Source: Mytilisepta virgata (Eukaryota; Mollusca; Bivalvia; Mytilida; Mytilidae). From it: DNA of 64,000 nt. Location: the NCBI GenBank assembly GCA_028015205.1, contig CM051521.1:94836513-94900512 (forward strand). Reading direction: 5' to 3'. Below, piece by piece: positions 45,101 to 56,600 of this stretch. Below the pieces are notes generated by a model. The model was not told where the DNA came from. It saw nothing but the letters and a program-made list of their open reading frames with translations, and searched no databases. The translations under genes and the position numbers were made by a program. Within the stretch, counting starts at the first letter, position 1. Each line of letters opens with the position of its first letter.

Positions 45101-47203
45101 GATAGTTTTCATATCGAATGTTTGATCACATGGCGATTCAGCTATAGCAACAAAAGTTTCTATATAATTTACTGATAGGTATATGTTAATGGCCTAGTTT
45201 GTGGTCATGCTAGATTAAATGATATATCTTTTGGGTTTTTATAAAACACTATAATTTCCTTCATTAAATTTCACGCATCATAAAGTTTTCACTATCTACC
45301 CGGCACGAATGAATAGGATTTTTAAATCCCACCCTGTTTTGAAATTTATAATTAACTTGAGATTAAGCTTTCCAATATAACTAGAGGCTCCCTAGAGCCT
45401 GTATTGCTCACCTGGATTCAATTTGCCAATCAACAGCAAGAAACAAACGTCTGTATTATTGGACATAATTCTGAAAGAGGACAATCTGATAACCATGGCT
45501 GCCAGGTCTGGTTCCAATTAGCTGAGTGCTATCATACAAGAAGATTTTTTTAAATGAATTTTCCCAAATGGTCCTATGTTAAACTAAGTTCGGCTGTGGC
45601 GGACTTCTTGGTTAACATTCAGGGTCATCTGACATATTTCTGAAAGAGAACCACCTAAGGCCCATTTCTGCTAAGTTTGGTTCCAATAGGCTTTGTGGTT
45701 TTAGACAAGAAAATTTTTGAATGAATTTTCCATAGCCGATCCAATGTTAAACTATGTTCGGCTGTGAGAGCAATCTTGGTTGACAGTCCGGGTCATCGGA
45801 CACACTTCTGAATGAGGACCATATAAGGACCATAGCTGTTAAGTCTTGTCCCAATTGGCTAATTGGTTTCAGACAAGATTAATTTGAAATGAATTTCCCA
45901 TAGGGTCCTATGTTAAACTAAGTTCGGCTGTGGCGGCCATCTTAGTTGATCTTCCGGGTCATCCGACATATTCTTAAAGAGGACCATCTAAGGACCATTG
46001 CTGCCAAGTCTGGTTCCAATTGGTCATGTAGTTACATAGGAGAAGAATATTTAAATTAATCCCCCTCTTTTTCTATTTTTAGTCAGAGCAGCCATTTCGG
46101 TTGGAAGTCGGGGATACCGGACACAATTTGGAAGGGGGCCACCCAAGGACCATTCCACCAAAGTATGTCGCAATTGGCCGTGCGGTTTCAGAGAAGATTT
46201 TTTATGTAATTGTGGATGGACGACGCACGACATATGCCAGACGACGGACAGACAACGGACGCAAAGTGATGCCAAAAGCTCACGTGGTCTTTTAGGCCAG
46301 GTGAGCTAAAAATGATCATTACACAAATTTTAAAAAGTTCGAGGGTAAAATTTAAGAATGTACTATAAGGAAGAACTTTTGTATAAAAATATAAATCGTT
46401 ACATTAAAAGATGACACCTATAAAAATATTATATAGATTTATTTTTTTTATTGAAATTTATTTTATGATGACAATATATGATTACTAGTTTACAGGCCTT
46501 CCACCCGTCGACGTATGCATAGTATATATATATAAATGAAAATCAAAACTGAGCCACAAAAAATCACTCTATCGTCAAAATTTACAAGTTATACATGCTC
46601 ATAAATATATATATATATATATATATATAGTGAGTCCGTTTTGATTTTTTTTAAAACGATTCACCTAGTTGTTCAATCATAGAGGCATAAAGACCGCAGT
46701 AGCGTCGGACCATTTCTTAACCGTGTACGTGGACACAAAATACGTATGAAACATATATATGAAAGTGGAAACAGATATTTATGAGCGAACAATCAGTAGT
46801 CAGCATGAGAAAGGAAACATCTATTACGAGAATATCACAAACTACATAGTAATACGAGAATGTATTCCATTCAAATAACTTAGAAGAAAAAATCCCGTAG
46901 ACTTACAAGATATCACGAATAAGTATTGGTACACACTCGAAAGGACAAGCTGACAAGAAAATATACATATGTACTTAGATGGAAAAGTTTACCTTGTGGC
47001 GTATTTTGTAGACGTTGGGTTAGTTCTGTTATAGTTAATTGTTGATGTTGTATGACGCTCTCTAGGTGTGTAAGTCTATTGTTCACTATATCCATGTCAT
47101 TAAGTAATAATCGTTTGGATTCTTTGTCATCGTGGGGTTGTCCAAGTGTAACATAACTGAAAAACAGAGTAGATCTAAAAATTAAACATAAATTTAAAAA
47201 CAT
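38654..47203 (-). CDS. secreted coiled-coil protein with short-chain-collagen-C4-like domain, paralogue 2 (3 exons)
   Basis: Exons at 46993-47203, 40406-40474 and 38654-39123 give 750 nt, 249 residues plus stop. The exon phases match paralogue 1, the last exon is again exactly 470 nt, and all joins keep frame. The product has an N-terminal signal-like segment (MFLNLCLIFRSTLFFSYV), a hydrophilic heptad-like region rich in Leu and Gln, the STYIRWGKSQCSG block and the C-terminal cysteine-rich domain (GGPSNMLCL, VPCALC, VMIPGRKTCY, CGSLPCPPY, FCVVCSK). It lacks collagen repeats. Intron 1 is about 6.5 kb and holds a Polinton remnant and an AGGCTC-end repeat. An extracellular, oligomeric protein is inferred; the biological role is unknown. 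Confidence 0.85.
39225..39350 (+). repeat. dispersed repeat fragment (CCTCGTGCATAGCTCTGTCC)
   Basis: Shares this 20-mer and the following ATGGTTTTGG.TTC text with 6.1 kb and 48.5 kb. Lies in intron 2 of the C4-like gene. Confidence 0.6.
39930..40290 (-). repeat. degenerate TATCTCGAAAAC repeat, inverted copy 2
   Basis: Reverse complement of the 23.9-24.4 kb units: GTCGCAGAGATAAAAGGGAT and TTTTGAGATATAAGAGG correspond to that copy's ATCCCTTTTATCTCTGCAAC and TATCTC motifs. Confidence 0.5.
40406..40474 (-). CDS. C4-like paralogue 2, exon 2 (69 nt)
   Basis: It encodes YGSTYIRWGKSQCSGD and ends VYSG. The acceptor is TTCTTTAG and the donor GTAATA. One codon shorter than exon 2 of paralogue 1. Confidence 0.8.
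40475..42780. other. intron sequence with homopolymers and a retroelement-like 3' end
   Basis: Part of intron 1 of the C4-like gene. It holds G and C runs near 40.95 and 41.03 kb. At 41.57-41.72 kb the text GAAGACTATATGGTGACCTC resembles a mussel retroelement 3' UTR. No gene seen. Confidence 0.4.
42907..44080 (+). pseudogene. Polinton protein-primed DNA polymerase B, internally deleted
   Basis: Fragments in several frames follow the order of Polinton-type family B polymerase. First comes FNGFSTQMRVPFVI and, after a frame break, the Exo I triad DFE at 42975-42983. An Exo II-like VYFHNLRGFDSHL follows, then YHDMYLKSDVLLLNCVFERF and AYLFIESGLRDAISQISNRM. The sequence then jumps directly to C-terminal text (LIEQFVGLRSKMYSLVY, ALSAFDNKHYVMDNGVDTLA). 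The palm region with the polymerase catalytic aspartates is missing at about 43740. Stops and frame changes elsewhere confirm it is dead. The intact enzyme copies the element's DNA from a terminal protein. Confidence 0.82.
44065..44400 (-). pseudogene. Polinton integrase fragment
   Basis: On the minus strand: NPVRRNFKRATVIVSGPREQ and HDVDLADMQSIAKDND, a frame break near 44240, then VRYLFVIIDVFSRYAWVEPL, KNKTAKEF and, after further damage, RKIRTDGVSKFN. This is the core of a retroviral-type DDE integrase as carried by Polintons. The first catalytic Asp (in VDLADM) and the second (in IRTD) are visible; the Glu is outside. It meets the polymerase pseudogene tail to tail at about 44070. Confidence 0.78.
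44401..45382. other. intron sequence, nothing recognised
   Basis: AT-rich sequence between the integrase fragment and the next repeat. Any other Polinton genes are lost or unrecognisable. Confidence 0.45.
45385..46314 (+). repeat. AGGCTC-end repeat, full copy with about four units
   Basis: The 5' end is GAGGCTCCCTAGAGCCTGTA then GCTCACCTGG. The 3' end is GGACGACGCACGACATATGC then GGCCAGGTGAGCTAAAAATG. Internal units carry GGTCCTATGTTAAACTAAG, TGGCGGCCATCTTAG and GAGGACCATCTAAGGACCAT. The outer GCTCACCTGG and CCAGGTGAGC are each other's reverse complement. Confidence 0.85.
46538..46649. repeat. AT microsatellite within a 19-bp inverted repeat
   Basis: AAAATCAAAACTGAGCCAC and the reverse complement of GTGAGTCCGTTTTGATTTT flank a region containing a (TA)n run at about 46606-46629. 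Confidence 0.6.
46993..47203 (-). CDS. C4-like paralogue 2, exon 1 (signal peptide and coiled coil)
   Basis: From the ATG at 47203-47201 to ACGCCACAAG before the donor GTAAAC. It ends in phase 1 like its paralogue. Confidence 0.8.
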
Positions 47204-48450
47204 TTCCTTTCTTTTGTACGAAGATAATAGTACTTTCTTCTAGTTATTATCTATAAGTGTCACCTACAAGTCGAAGATAAGGGAGAAATTACTTTAAATT
47301 CTGATATAACATGCTCAAGACATTGTCATGATTATTACGAATCTATAACTGTCATTATTATTTTATTATTTTCAGAATATCTACGATACATTTTTTTAAT
47401 TCTTAAAAATCCCTTAGATGAGCAGCACAATGTGAAGGATACCCTTTTGGACACATCATAACCACATAAATCCAAACAGAAAACGTGAGTAACAAATACA
47501 ATAGGTGTGTATAAATTTTATACACGTGATCAAATGTATAACGTCAGGGTACCCAAATCGCCCAACTCCTTTTATTTTGTCACTGTAAACACTGACGGAA
47601 AATTTTCTTGTGCGGATGAAAGAAAAGTTTTGTAGCTTGAACAGGCAGTAACAAATTTTGTGCACTGAAGTCTCGTTGGATCTATTCACTACCTGGGCGA
47701 TTTGGGTTCCCCACCAAAATCACGGAACCACGCGACCTTTGAGCCGCTGCTGGCAGAAAATCAATAAGTTTATACACGCCAAATGTATGTGTGGCAACAC
47801 TTGTGTAGTCTACTTGTCCAAAAATCAAATCAGCAATGTTTTTCTACCAGTTTCTCTGCAATGGTCGGAAACCACCCTCCGAACTGGGCGAATTGGGTAC
47901 CCCGACGTTATATATTTAAGATTTAATTTCGAACTAAATACCTACAAAATTATGTTTAATACGGAGTTGAAAATATCCAACAAACTTGTTTCCTGGGTGC
48001 AGCTGAACTAAAGATTGGTGGGATGTTAATTTTCCCATGAGTTCAGATCTACAGGAATAATACTTCTGTATTTGGTAGACTGTAAGTTATATTTTTATTT
48101 CTGAAACAATTTTTCGAAACTGGTTGCAAAATAAAAACTCACTGAGAGTAATAAAAACTGACTTCAAATGACGGCAATTCTATAATTATTAAAAAAAATA
48201 CATGTACATCCCGTAACAACTTTGGTAACTTTACTTATTCGGTAATATATTTACTCTGACAGTACTATTTATACATGGTATTGAACAAAAAAGCATTTTT
48301 ACATGACAAAAATTTTATTCGTCGATCAAAATTAGGAATGATGTAATTTTGAAAATATGACAAAATGACTAAACATGCTAAAGAATGGAAAGACACTTTT
48401 GGGGGTAAATGTGTGGGTGCTGTTGACTATCTAAAAACTAAACTAAATTT
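47204..48450. other. 5' flank of C4-like paralogue 2 with GGCGATTTGGGTACC repeats
   Basis: Three copies of the motif: inverted at 47546-47566 and direct at about 47693 and 47884, the last two about 190 bases apart. Otherwise AT-rich. No TATA box is obvious before exon 1. Confidence 0.5.
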
Positions 48451-48555
48451 GAAAAATAATAGGAGTATCTCCCTCGTGCATAGATCTGTCCTGAGATGGT
48501 TTTTGCATAACCCCTTTTGGTCATCAGTTTGGCATTTATTAAATTTGCTCTCCAA
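48450..48555 (+). repeat. dispersed repeat fragment (CTCGTGCATAGATCTGTCC)
   Basis: Third copy of the module at 6.1 and 39.26 kb, joined directly to the terminal module of the next repeat. Confidence 0.55.
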
Positions 48556-49930
48556 CCTTTTCAGCTCACCTGGCCAAAGGCCATGTGAACTTTTGTCATC
48601 ACTTGTCGTCCGTCGTGCGTCCGTTATATTTTCACATTTTAATCTTCTTCTCTGAAACCACTGGGCCAAATGGAATTAAAGTTTGCAGAAAGGTAAGGTC
48701 CTTTATAAATTTTGCTCATTTCGTCCCGATCGCTCAACAAACATTGTCAACATGGGAAATTGTTGATGCTGATTGGCTGAGTTTTCAAAAATTTCCTCCG
48801 AAAGTGCTGGGCCAAATAAAACAAAACGTGACAGGAAGCATATATGGGAGGTCCTTTATACTTTATAAAGTTTTCTCATTTCGTCCCGATCGGACTATAA
48901 ATATGGCCGCCATGGGCAGTTCTTGTTTCTGATTGGTTGGTATAAAAAATCTCCTCTGAAATCTCTTGGCCAAATAGAACGAAACTTAAAAGAAAGCATC
49001 TATGGGAGGTTCTTTACAAAATTTTCTCATTTCGTCCTGATCGGGCAAAAAACATGGCCGCCATAGGCAATTCTTGTTTCTCATTGGCTTAAAAACTCTC
49101 TTGAACTGCCTGGCCAAATGGAACGAAATTTGACAGGAAGTATCAATGAAAGGTTGTTTACAAAATTCTTTATTTCATCTCGATCAGAGTACATATATGG
49201 TCACCACTGGCAGTTCTTGTTTCTGATTGGCTTATATAAAAGAATCTTCTCTAAAATCGCTTGCCAAAATAGAACGAAACCCGACAGGAAGCTTATGCCC
49301 AACAATATAAATTTTCCTCATTTTGTCCCGCTCGGAATACAAATATGGCCGCCATGAGCAGTTCTTCTTTCAAATTGGCTGATATAAAAAAAATCTTATG
49401 GCCGCCATGAGCAGTTCTTGTTTCTGATTGGCTGATATAAAAAAAAAATTATGGCCGCCATAAGCAGTTTTTGTTTCTGATTGGCTGATATAAAAAAAAT
49501 TTATGGCCGCCATGAGCTGTTCTTGTTTCTGATTGGCTGATATAAAAAAATCTTTTGCTGTGAAGTCGCTTGGCCAAATGGAACGAAACTTGACAGAACG
49601 CATCTAATTGGGAGGTTCTATACGACGTTTCCTCATTTCGTCCTTATCAGGCAATAGACATGGCCGTCATGGGCAGTTCTTATCTTTCATCGGTTGATAA
49701 TTTTCTTCTTTGAAACCGCTTGGCCAAAGAGAACGAGACTTGACAGGAAGCATCTGTTAGAGGTTTTTTACAAAGTTTCCTCATTTTGTCCAGATCAGGC
49801 GACAAACATGGTTGTCATGGGCAATTCTTGTTTCTCATTGGTTGATTTAAAAAAAAACAGTTTCTCTAAAACTGCTTGGCCAAATAGAGCCAAAGTTGAC
49901 AGAAAGTGTTTATGACATATAACAAAAATC
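48556..49930 (-). repeat. AGGCTC-end repeat relative with about seven units, minus orientation
   Basis: It starts on plus with TTCAGCTCACCTGGCC and GTCGTCCGTCGTGCGTCC, the reverse complement of the family's 3' terminus. Units carry CTTGGCCAAATGGAACGAAA, TTGACAGGAAGCAT, CTCATTTCGTCCCGATC and ATGGCCGCCATG. At 49340-49550 a shorter ~60-bp sub-unit (ATGGCCGCCATGAGCAGTTC, CTGATTGGCTGATATAAAA) is repeated about four times. The AGGCTC terminus is not seen at the right end. Confidence 0.75.
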
Positions 49931-50425
49931 TACAGAACCGCAGAATTGCTAGAAACCAAAAATGGTCTGAATGTTCCTCTTAAGGTGCTCCCCAAGTGTT
50001 GTTACTCTTGGACCGATCCCTAATTCAAAATGACCTTCAGCAGAGGACTTATCAATTTACATTGATAATCTCCAGTAAATCATAAATCACAGAATTTAAA
50101 AATTTAGCTAAATTAAAATTACTTTTACGTCATATAACAGCGTGCATTTGAAATCACAATTACAAATCAAAATATAGTTTACCGGGGAGGTTTAGGTACC
50201 GATTAAAAACGATAAAACCGATTTAACACCATCACTGCTCAGTGTCTCTACTGACTCTTTTGTTTCTATATTTGTATTTTATGCTCTTAAATGTTATATT
50301 TTTGTCTGGAAGTCTGATAATCGATTGATGTGTAATTGTTGACCTTTGTGTTATCTGTTTTGTTGTTTATGTAAAAGTATATTATACACTACATGTATAT
50401 GCAATATCTATACTCAACAGACACG

Positions 50426-50643
50426 ATGGTCGAGATGACGTCTGTAGATAAACAGCGCGTAGCAGTTATAGGAGCAGGACTAACAGGAATTTCAGCTTTG
50501 CGTAGATTGTGTACAAATAGAAATTTACAGCTGACATGTTTTGAAAAAAATTTTGAACTAGGAGGATTGTGGTTGTATACTGATAAGACTGTTGAAGATG
50601 ATTACGGTCAACCTATTCGTAGTGCAATGTATAATTACCTCAG
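50426..50643 (+). CDS. FMO copy A, exon 1 (FAD-binding)
   Basis: Contains the first Rossmann fold and ends MYNYLR with a split Arg codon at CTCAG before the donor GTAAGG. Confidence 0.88.
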
Positions 50644-53600
50644 GTAAGGATTTGTATTAAGGGCCATAATAAAGATGACAATAGGACTAATCTGTTAATT
50701 ATATGAGTAGAACTTTTCTTATTTCATCAAGTAATAAAAAAATTTCAATAACAAATGAAAGAAGGGATTTGGTAAATTAAGTCTTGATTCAAAGTGTCTA
50801 CATATGCATGACAAGTCACAGCTAGTGAAGCTTTTGTAAAACACGGAGAATAATCTAAGTCCACTTGTTCCCCCTAGTCTTTTATACAAAATGATTCTTT
50901 CTGCGCTTCTCAGTTTTTATTTATATCTGCCCGTTTCAAATTTCCTTTGCTAGCTATTCTAGGACGCTTATCAGTTTTCTCGCATACAATTACATGTATA
51001 TCAATGTATATGTTATTACTGTCAAATAAAGAAATCGCGAAGGAATGTAATTAGAAGCATCATTATTGACTCGTAAAACTTGCCTTTCCTTTCCATGTTA
51101 CAATATAAGTTGCATTATGTTGTTTCAACAGAATCCAAAATCATTGTTTAAACGTATCGATAGAAGAGATTATAAAATAATTGTACTCGAGAGTAAATCT
51201 AATACCTGTTAAAAAAATGACAAATATACCCAAGGAGCAATAAAAAAAAAAACGTAATCCATTGGACAGACAAACCCGGGAAGACAAATGAACAACCACC
51301 AGCGCAACAAATAAACACAGAAAACTAAAAAACAATGAACAACACGAACTCCTATAAAAACCAGGAGTGAACCCAGGTGCTCCAGAAGGGTAAGCAGTTC
51401 CTGCTCCGTATTAGGCACCCGTCTTGAAGTTCAACAAAGTCAATCCGGTGGATGTCACAAATCGGTGGAGGCACATGAAATGTTACCACTGTGGGAACAG
51501 GTGCAACATCATCTTAAATATTGGAACACAGTAATGGTCAATCAATTCCTGATGACGACCGTAAAATTTCTAAGTGCCTAAGTGATGACATCAACTTATC
51601 CCTGATAAAACCCTGGTTAAGAAGCTTTTGTGACAGCAGTAATCCTCTTTGTCGAAAGTCAGGGTAACTCACGCATGCCCTTGAATGAATAATCCTGGTG
51701 TCTTCAAAGCATATTTTCTCTCTATTTTTTGGATAAAGAACGAATGTTCCCAAGGAACTGATGGAAATTGAAGGTTTTCCTATGGACGATTACACATCAT
51801 TTCCATGTCAAAGAGATATACTTGGTTACCTCAATAAAATAGCTGGTGATTGTGGAATCAGAAAATATATCGAGGTAACAGTATACTTTGTTACTCACCA
51901 TAAGTTATCAGTCTAAATACAGATCATGTCTAAAGGATTCATCGCTAGGCCTAAATCTGTAATTATTATATAACCATGCGAAACATACAAAAAGGCCATT
52001 TAGACAGGGGCACTAATACTAACAAAGTAATGCATGTGTACTCATATGTTTTTGATTCACACCAGAGATTTGGTAGTTTCAATTTACATTAAAAGAGATT
52101 ACAGTAACTACAGATAGTATGCTATTCTAAAAATGTACATAAAGAGTCCTGCAATGGTTGGCAGGTCAGATATCGTGAACAAGAAGATAGCATTAACCTA
52201 CTTTGCAAACTTTGTTATCTATTCGTTTTTCGTCTGAGATAAATAAAAAATTTAAGATCTACATGTATTTATCATTGGAACACAGGCCAGCATGTAGTAT
52301 TTACTCTAACCTATACATCAAAGTGTCAATGGGTTACGTTAACTTGGTTGACTCTTACGTCCAAATTACAACATCATAACGCCTGCTAATTTTAAAAGAT
52401 GAAATTTGAAGTTAAATACTACTCGTGCATTGGAGCACAAGATGGCCACTCTACCTTAATTCCATGCTTAATTGTCTTTGTTAAGCATAAATTTTCAACG
52501 GATAACGCAGTATTCTGTCAAAACAAATAATTATTAACTTCATTTTATGATTTATTGACTTTGTTTGAGGGTACTTGTTAGTTCATATTTCAGTCGCTGT
52601 GATTTTGATGTACTAAAGTGTTTTGGTATCCATATACTCTCTAATATGTGTAACACTATTTATATTTAGAAAATCCCTTAAAATTCTAGATCAGACATTT
52701 ATAACTGAATTTTGTACAAAGGTCTTCTTGTCAGAAAATAACAGTCAATTGAAATGTTTTTGATGTGTGAATGATCATTTGATAGACAACTACAAAACAT
52801 ATGTTTTATGTGCTGATTGGAAATTCAAGATTGTTGCCACATCCGGACTTAGTTTAACATTGGACCCTACGGGGAAATTTGTACAAAGGTCTTCTTGTCA
52901 GAAAATACTGAGCCAGTTGAAATGTTTGTGTTGCATGAAGATCCTTGGATAAATGTCTGCTACAACAGTTATGTTTTTGTGCCGATCGGAATCCAAGCCA
53001 GCTGCTACAGCTGGACTTAGTTTAACATTTTAAACATTGGACACTGGAAAAATTCTTTATATATCTTATCTAGAAGCCCTGGACATTGTGGAACAATTCC
53101 TTACAAATATCATCTAGAAGCGCTTTCTCAGTTGTGGTCACCTGCATTTCCAGGTGAACGGTTCAGGCTCCATGGAGCCCCTGGTTATATCTTACCATTA
53201 ATATTGAATAATATATACACTAAGATTTATTATTTATAAGAGAGATGATTTTAGTTTTCCGATTACTTATTCCCCCCTTCTCGTCGGAGGGGTTCATATT
53301 GCACCACGTTATGGTGTACATATCACAGCTTGTACGTTTTGCACGAATTTGCTCTATGTTAGAAGATTTTAATGAACGAAGCCATACGATTGCTAAATAT
53401 AAACACTTCTATTACAAGGTTATATATTTCACAAGCTTAATGCTTTCAAAACGTTTTATAAAGGGCTACAAATATGAAATTTATGGAATTATGTAAAAAT
53501 TGCTGTTTCTCCAAATGACTTAAATTTATACTAGTCTCTCACGAATACTGTCGATTTCTATTGAACTCTATGGCGAGATACTATTAAACGCCTAACATGC

Positions 53601-56600
53601 TTTATGAGACTATTCTGTTAAATAGAGAGTCAGTATACGACCAGCACCTGTCAGCGCCTTCGCTAAATTTTACAGTTAAAACGAGGACAATTTGACCCTG
53701 CTATCTTAATTATAATTATGTATCATGTAACCAATTTTAGTCATTTTGTTGTTTATTATTATAATAATATATTGGCTTTTATAGTATGTTGTATACACCG
53801 GAGGGTCAGGATAGATAAAGGGGAGGATTGGGTACCTATTAAACCTGTACCAAGTCCAACTATACTGACATGTTTATATTTTTGTGTTCTTTTGTGTGTT
53901 TTTTTTCGCATGAGTGTCGGTCGATTGAATGGCGTTAAATGATTGGTGTGTTATTGTTGACCGTTCCTAATATCCGTTTTGTCGTTTACTTACCTTACAC
54001 TCCAGATGTAGACCATTATGAAAGTTGTTCACTTATATTGTATATTAATATAGTTTTTGTTTACATTAACCCCACATTTAATTTATTTGTAGGGAACTGT
54101 TAAAACAATGCATAAATTGCGTACTGTTTAAAGAGAATGGCATTATAGCGAAAAGTTTTGCAGTTTTTATTTAACGCGTTTCTTGCAAATTGCATGCCAA
54201 ATTTTTATTTTTGTGTATTGTTTTTTTTTCCCACACTACCCCGTTTTCGGACTTCTTTAAATCAAAATTTAATTTTAACATAGTTCAATACAGAGGTAAA
54301 GTCAGTAAAGCCAGCAATGCCCGACGTAAGAGATACAAAATGGTTAGTTGAATACAGTGACGTCAGGAAAAAGGGAGGCAATTATATCCAAGAGTTTGAT
54401 GTCGTCATAGTATGCGTTGGGTAAGATAAAGAAACCGTTATAAGTAGAAGTGGGAAAAGTACAATATAATGCTCATCATTAACTGATGACTAGCGTCATG
54501 TTCTACTTTACATGGATTAATAAAGACCACTTATCTTAGTTTATACAAGAGTATCAGATATGATCGGGGTATTTTGAAATTGTTTTCGAACTACATTTGA
54601 ACGATCCAGGATACATGCTCTCCTATCAAGAGCATAATTTCGAGCATATATAGGATATGTTCATCATTTTGTTGATCTCACGATAGTATATTGTCCTTGA
54701 AGTTTGATCATGTGAAAATTATCTTATTGTTCGGTATTTGCTCATATTCATAGCTGATGCTTAGATATTGTCTCATGTGAAATAGATTATTCAGAAATAA
54801 CATTTTCTTTCGGATGAAATGGTGTATCATCATGAATTTTAAGAATTGGCAGTAATTATTGAGTCGTGATTTAAATTAATGTTCCAATGTCATTAGGGAT
54901 GTACACCTCTGAGGAGCCAAAAATTTCTAGTATTTAACTTTTTTTCTTATCTTGATTTTTTGGTTTATATGACTGTAAGAAAGTAATTTATGAAGAAAAA
55001 ATCATATGGTAGTGGACTTCATGTTTTGCTACGGTCATTTGAAAGTATCCCACTTTTGATGATTTTCCCATTTTTCATCAATTTTTACCCATTTTTGGGC
55101 TATTATCATGAAAAAAATCACAGTTCCTCTATTAAACTTTTTTTCATACTTTCCCTAAAGATGAAGTGGACCAAACTGAATAAATTTAAATTAAAAAAAC
55201 TATAGGTTCGTGTTAATATAAGAAACTTTTATAAAATTTTGTTGTTTTTTCGTGTCAAAATGACCGTGCATTCAATTAAGTAAATTTGGGATTTTTTTTC
55301 TCATTTTTTTAGAACAAATAGCATATAATTTCAACTTCTTTGTTATAAATGATTGGAAAAATACATATTAAAGAATTTTAAAAAGAAAAAATTGATAGGG
55401 GGTGTACATATTTTTGGTAAAATCATTTCTTTGAACCCCTCACCCATTTTCTCAACATTTTGGCTGATGACACTGACCAGATTGGTTATAAAATTTGAAA
55501 ATTTTATTACTCAAAAAACTACTTATCGTAAGTACATAATTTTTTCATAGAGTTTAGTTGCATTATAATATTTTTAAAATTCATTAATATTTTCCACTTT
55601 TATCACATGTTTTGGAAATAATTCCCGAACGAGATTTCAACGAGACTGAAGCATCAGAAGAATACATCCTTAAAATGGAACAATTGAATAGAATTACGAA
55701 CTCACAGTTTTCGTGTCTGTATCACAAACAGTGATATTGTATTAAGACGCTTCTTTGATCATGTGGGTTATTGATAAAATATTTACATTTGCTCATAATG
55801 CTGATATTGAAGAGGGGCCAAAAAATCATACCATAGATTTTCGATACAGAATTTAGATTTGATCTCCGAATTCAATGTCCCACAACAGGTCAAAAGGAGG
55901 ATCTATGTTCTATGTTGATAATAAAACAAGAATAAAGGAATCGTACAGATGAAGATTACTTTGTCCAATCCTTTACATGATAAATTGTTAATAAAAATAG
56001 TTTGATATTTGTCTTTCTCATATGAAGGTTATATGAACCCTGTGCCATTAACCGGATTTCCAACAATTTGATCTCGAGCACTGCTGATGAGTTGTCAGTC
56101 AACGAAATGGTCATACAGAGCATCAAATGTATTTCAGTATTTGTGATACATTTCATTAATCCCACCATTTGTCCTTATGGGAGGCTCATCACATCTTTCA
56201 AAAAAACGTTATCATAAACCCGTTATAAAATTAAAGCTAGCACTACTTGAATAATTAGATGGTATTATTTGTAGAAACTGTACGACTTCAAATTATCCCA
56301 CCATTGATGACGAAGAAAAATTTAATGGTTTGGTGATTCATAGTTTAAGATACAGACGTCCAGAAATGTTCGCTGGACAAACTGTAGCAGTACTCGGGGC
56401 CAACTATTCGGGTACAGACATTAGTTACGAACTCTCAAAATATGCTAAAAAGGTAATAAAAACAATCCACTTGAAGTAAGTTCTGTTTTCTGCAATGATA
56501 TTTGTTTGTCACAGATGAAGATCTGGCGACACCCACATAGGGTTCATGTTCAGATGGCCTTCTGTGCAAATGTTCAGTTAACTTTCTTGCACATTTGAGG

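Larger units (their letters stand above)
42785..46730. mobile_element. Maverick/Polinton remnant, possibly bounded by inverted repeats
   Basis: The interval holds DNA polymerase B pieces on plus and an integrase piece on minus. A ~57-bp sequence at 42785-42845 (CCGACGCTACCGGGGTCTTT, then GAACAACTAGG) recurs inverted at 46665-46725 (CCTAGTTGTTC, then GACCGCAGTAGCGTCGG), which could be what is left of terminal inverted repeats. An AGGCTC-end repeat sits inside. PolB and integrase identities are well supported; the outer limits are inference. Confidence 0.55.
50184..51985 (+). repeat. segmental duplication, copy A (FMO promoter to intron 2)
   Basis: From GGGGAGGTTTAGGTACC onward this sequence is nearly identical to the block beginning at 61601, including introns and the retroelement fragment in intron 1. 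The match continues to the end of the window. Confidence 0.9.
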
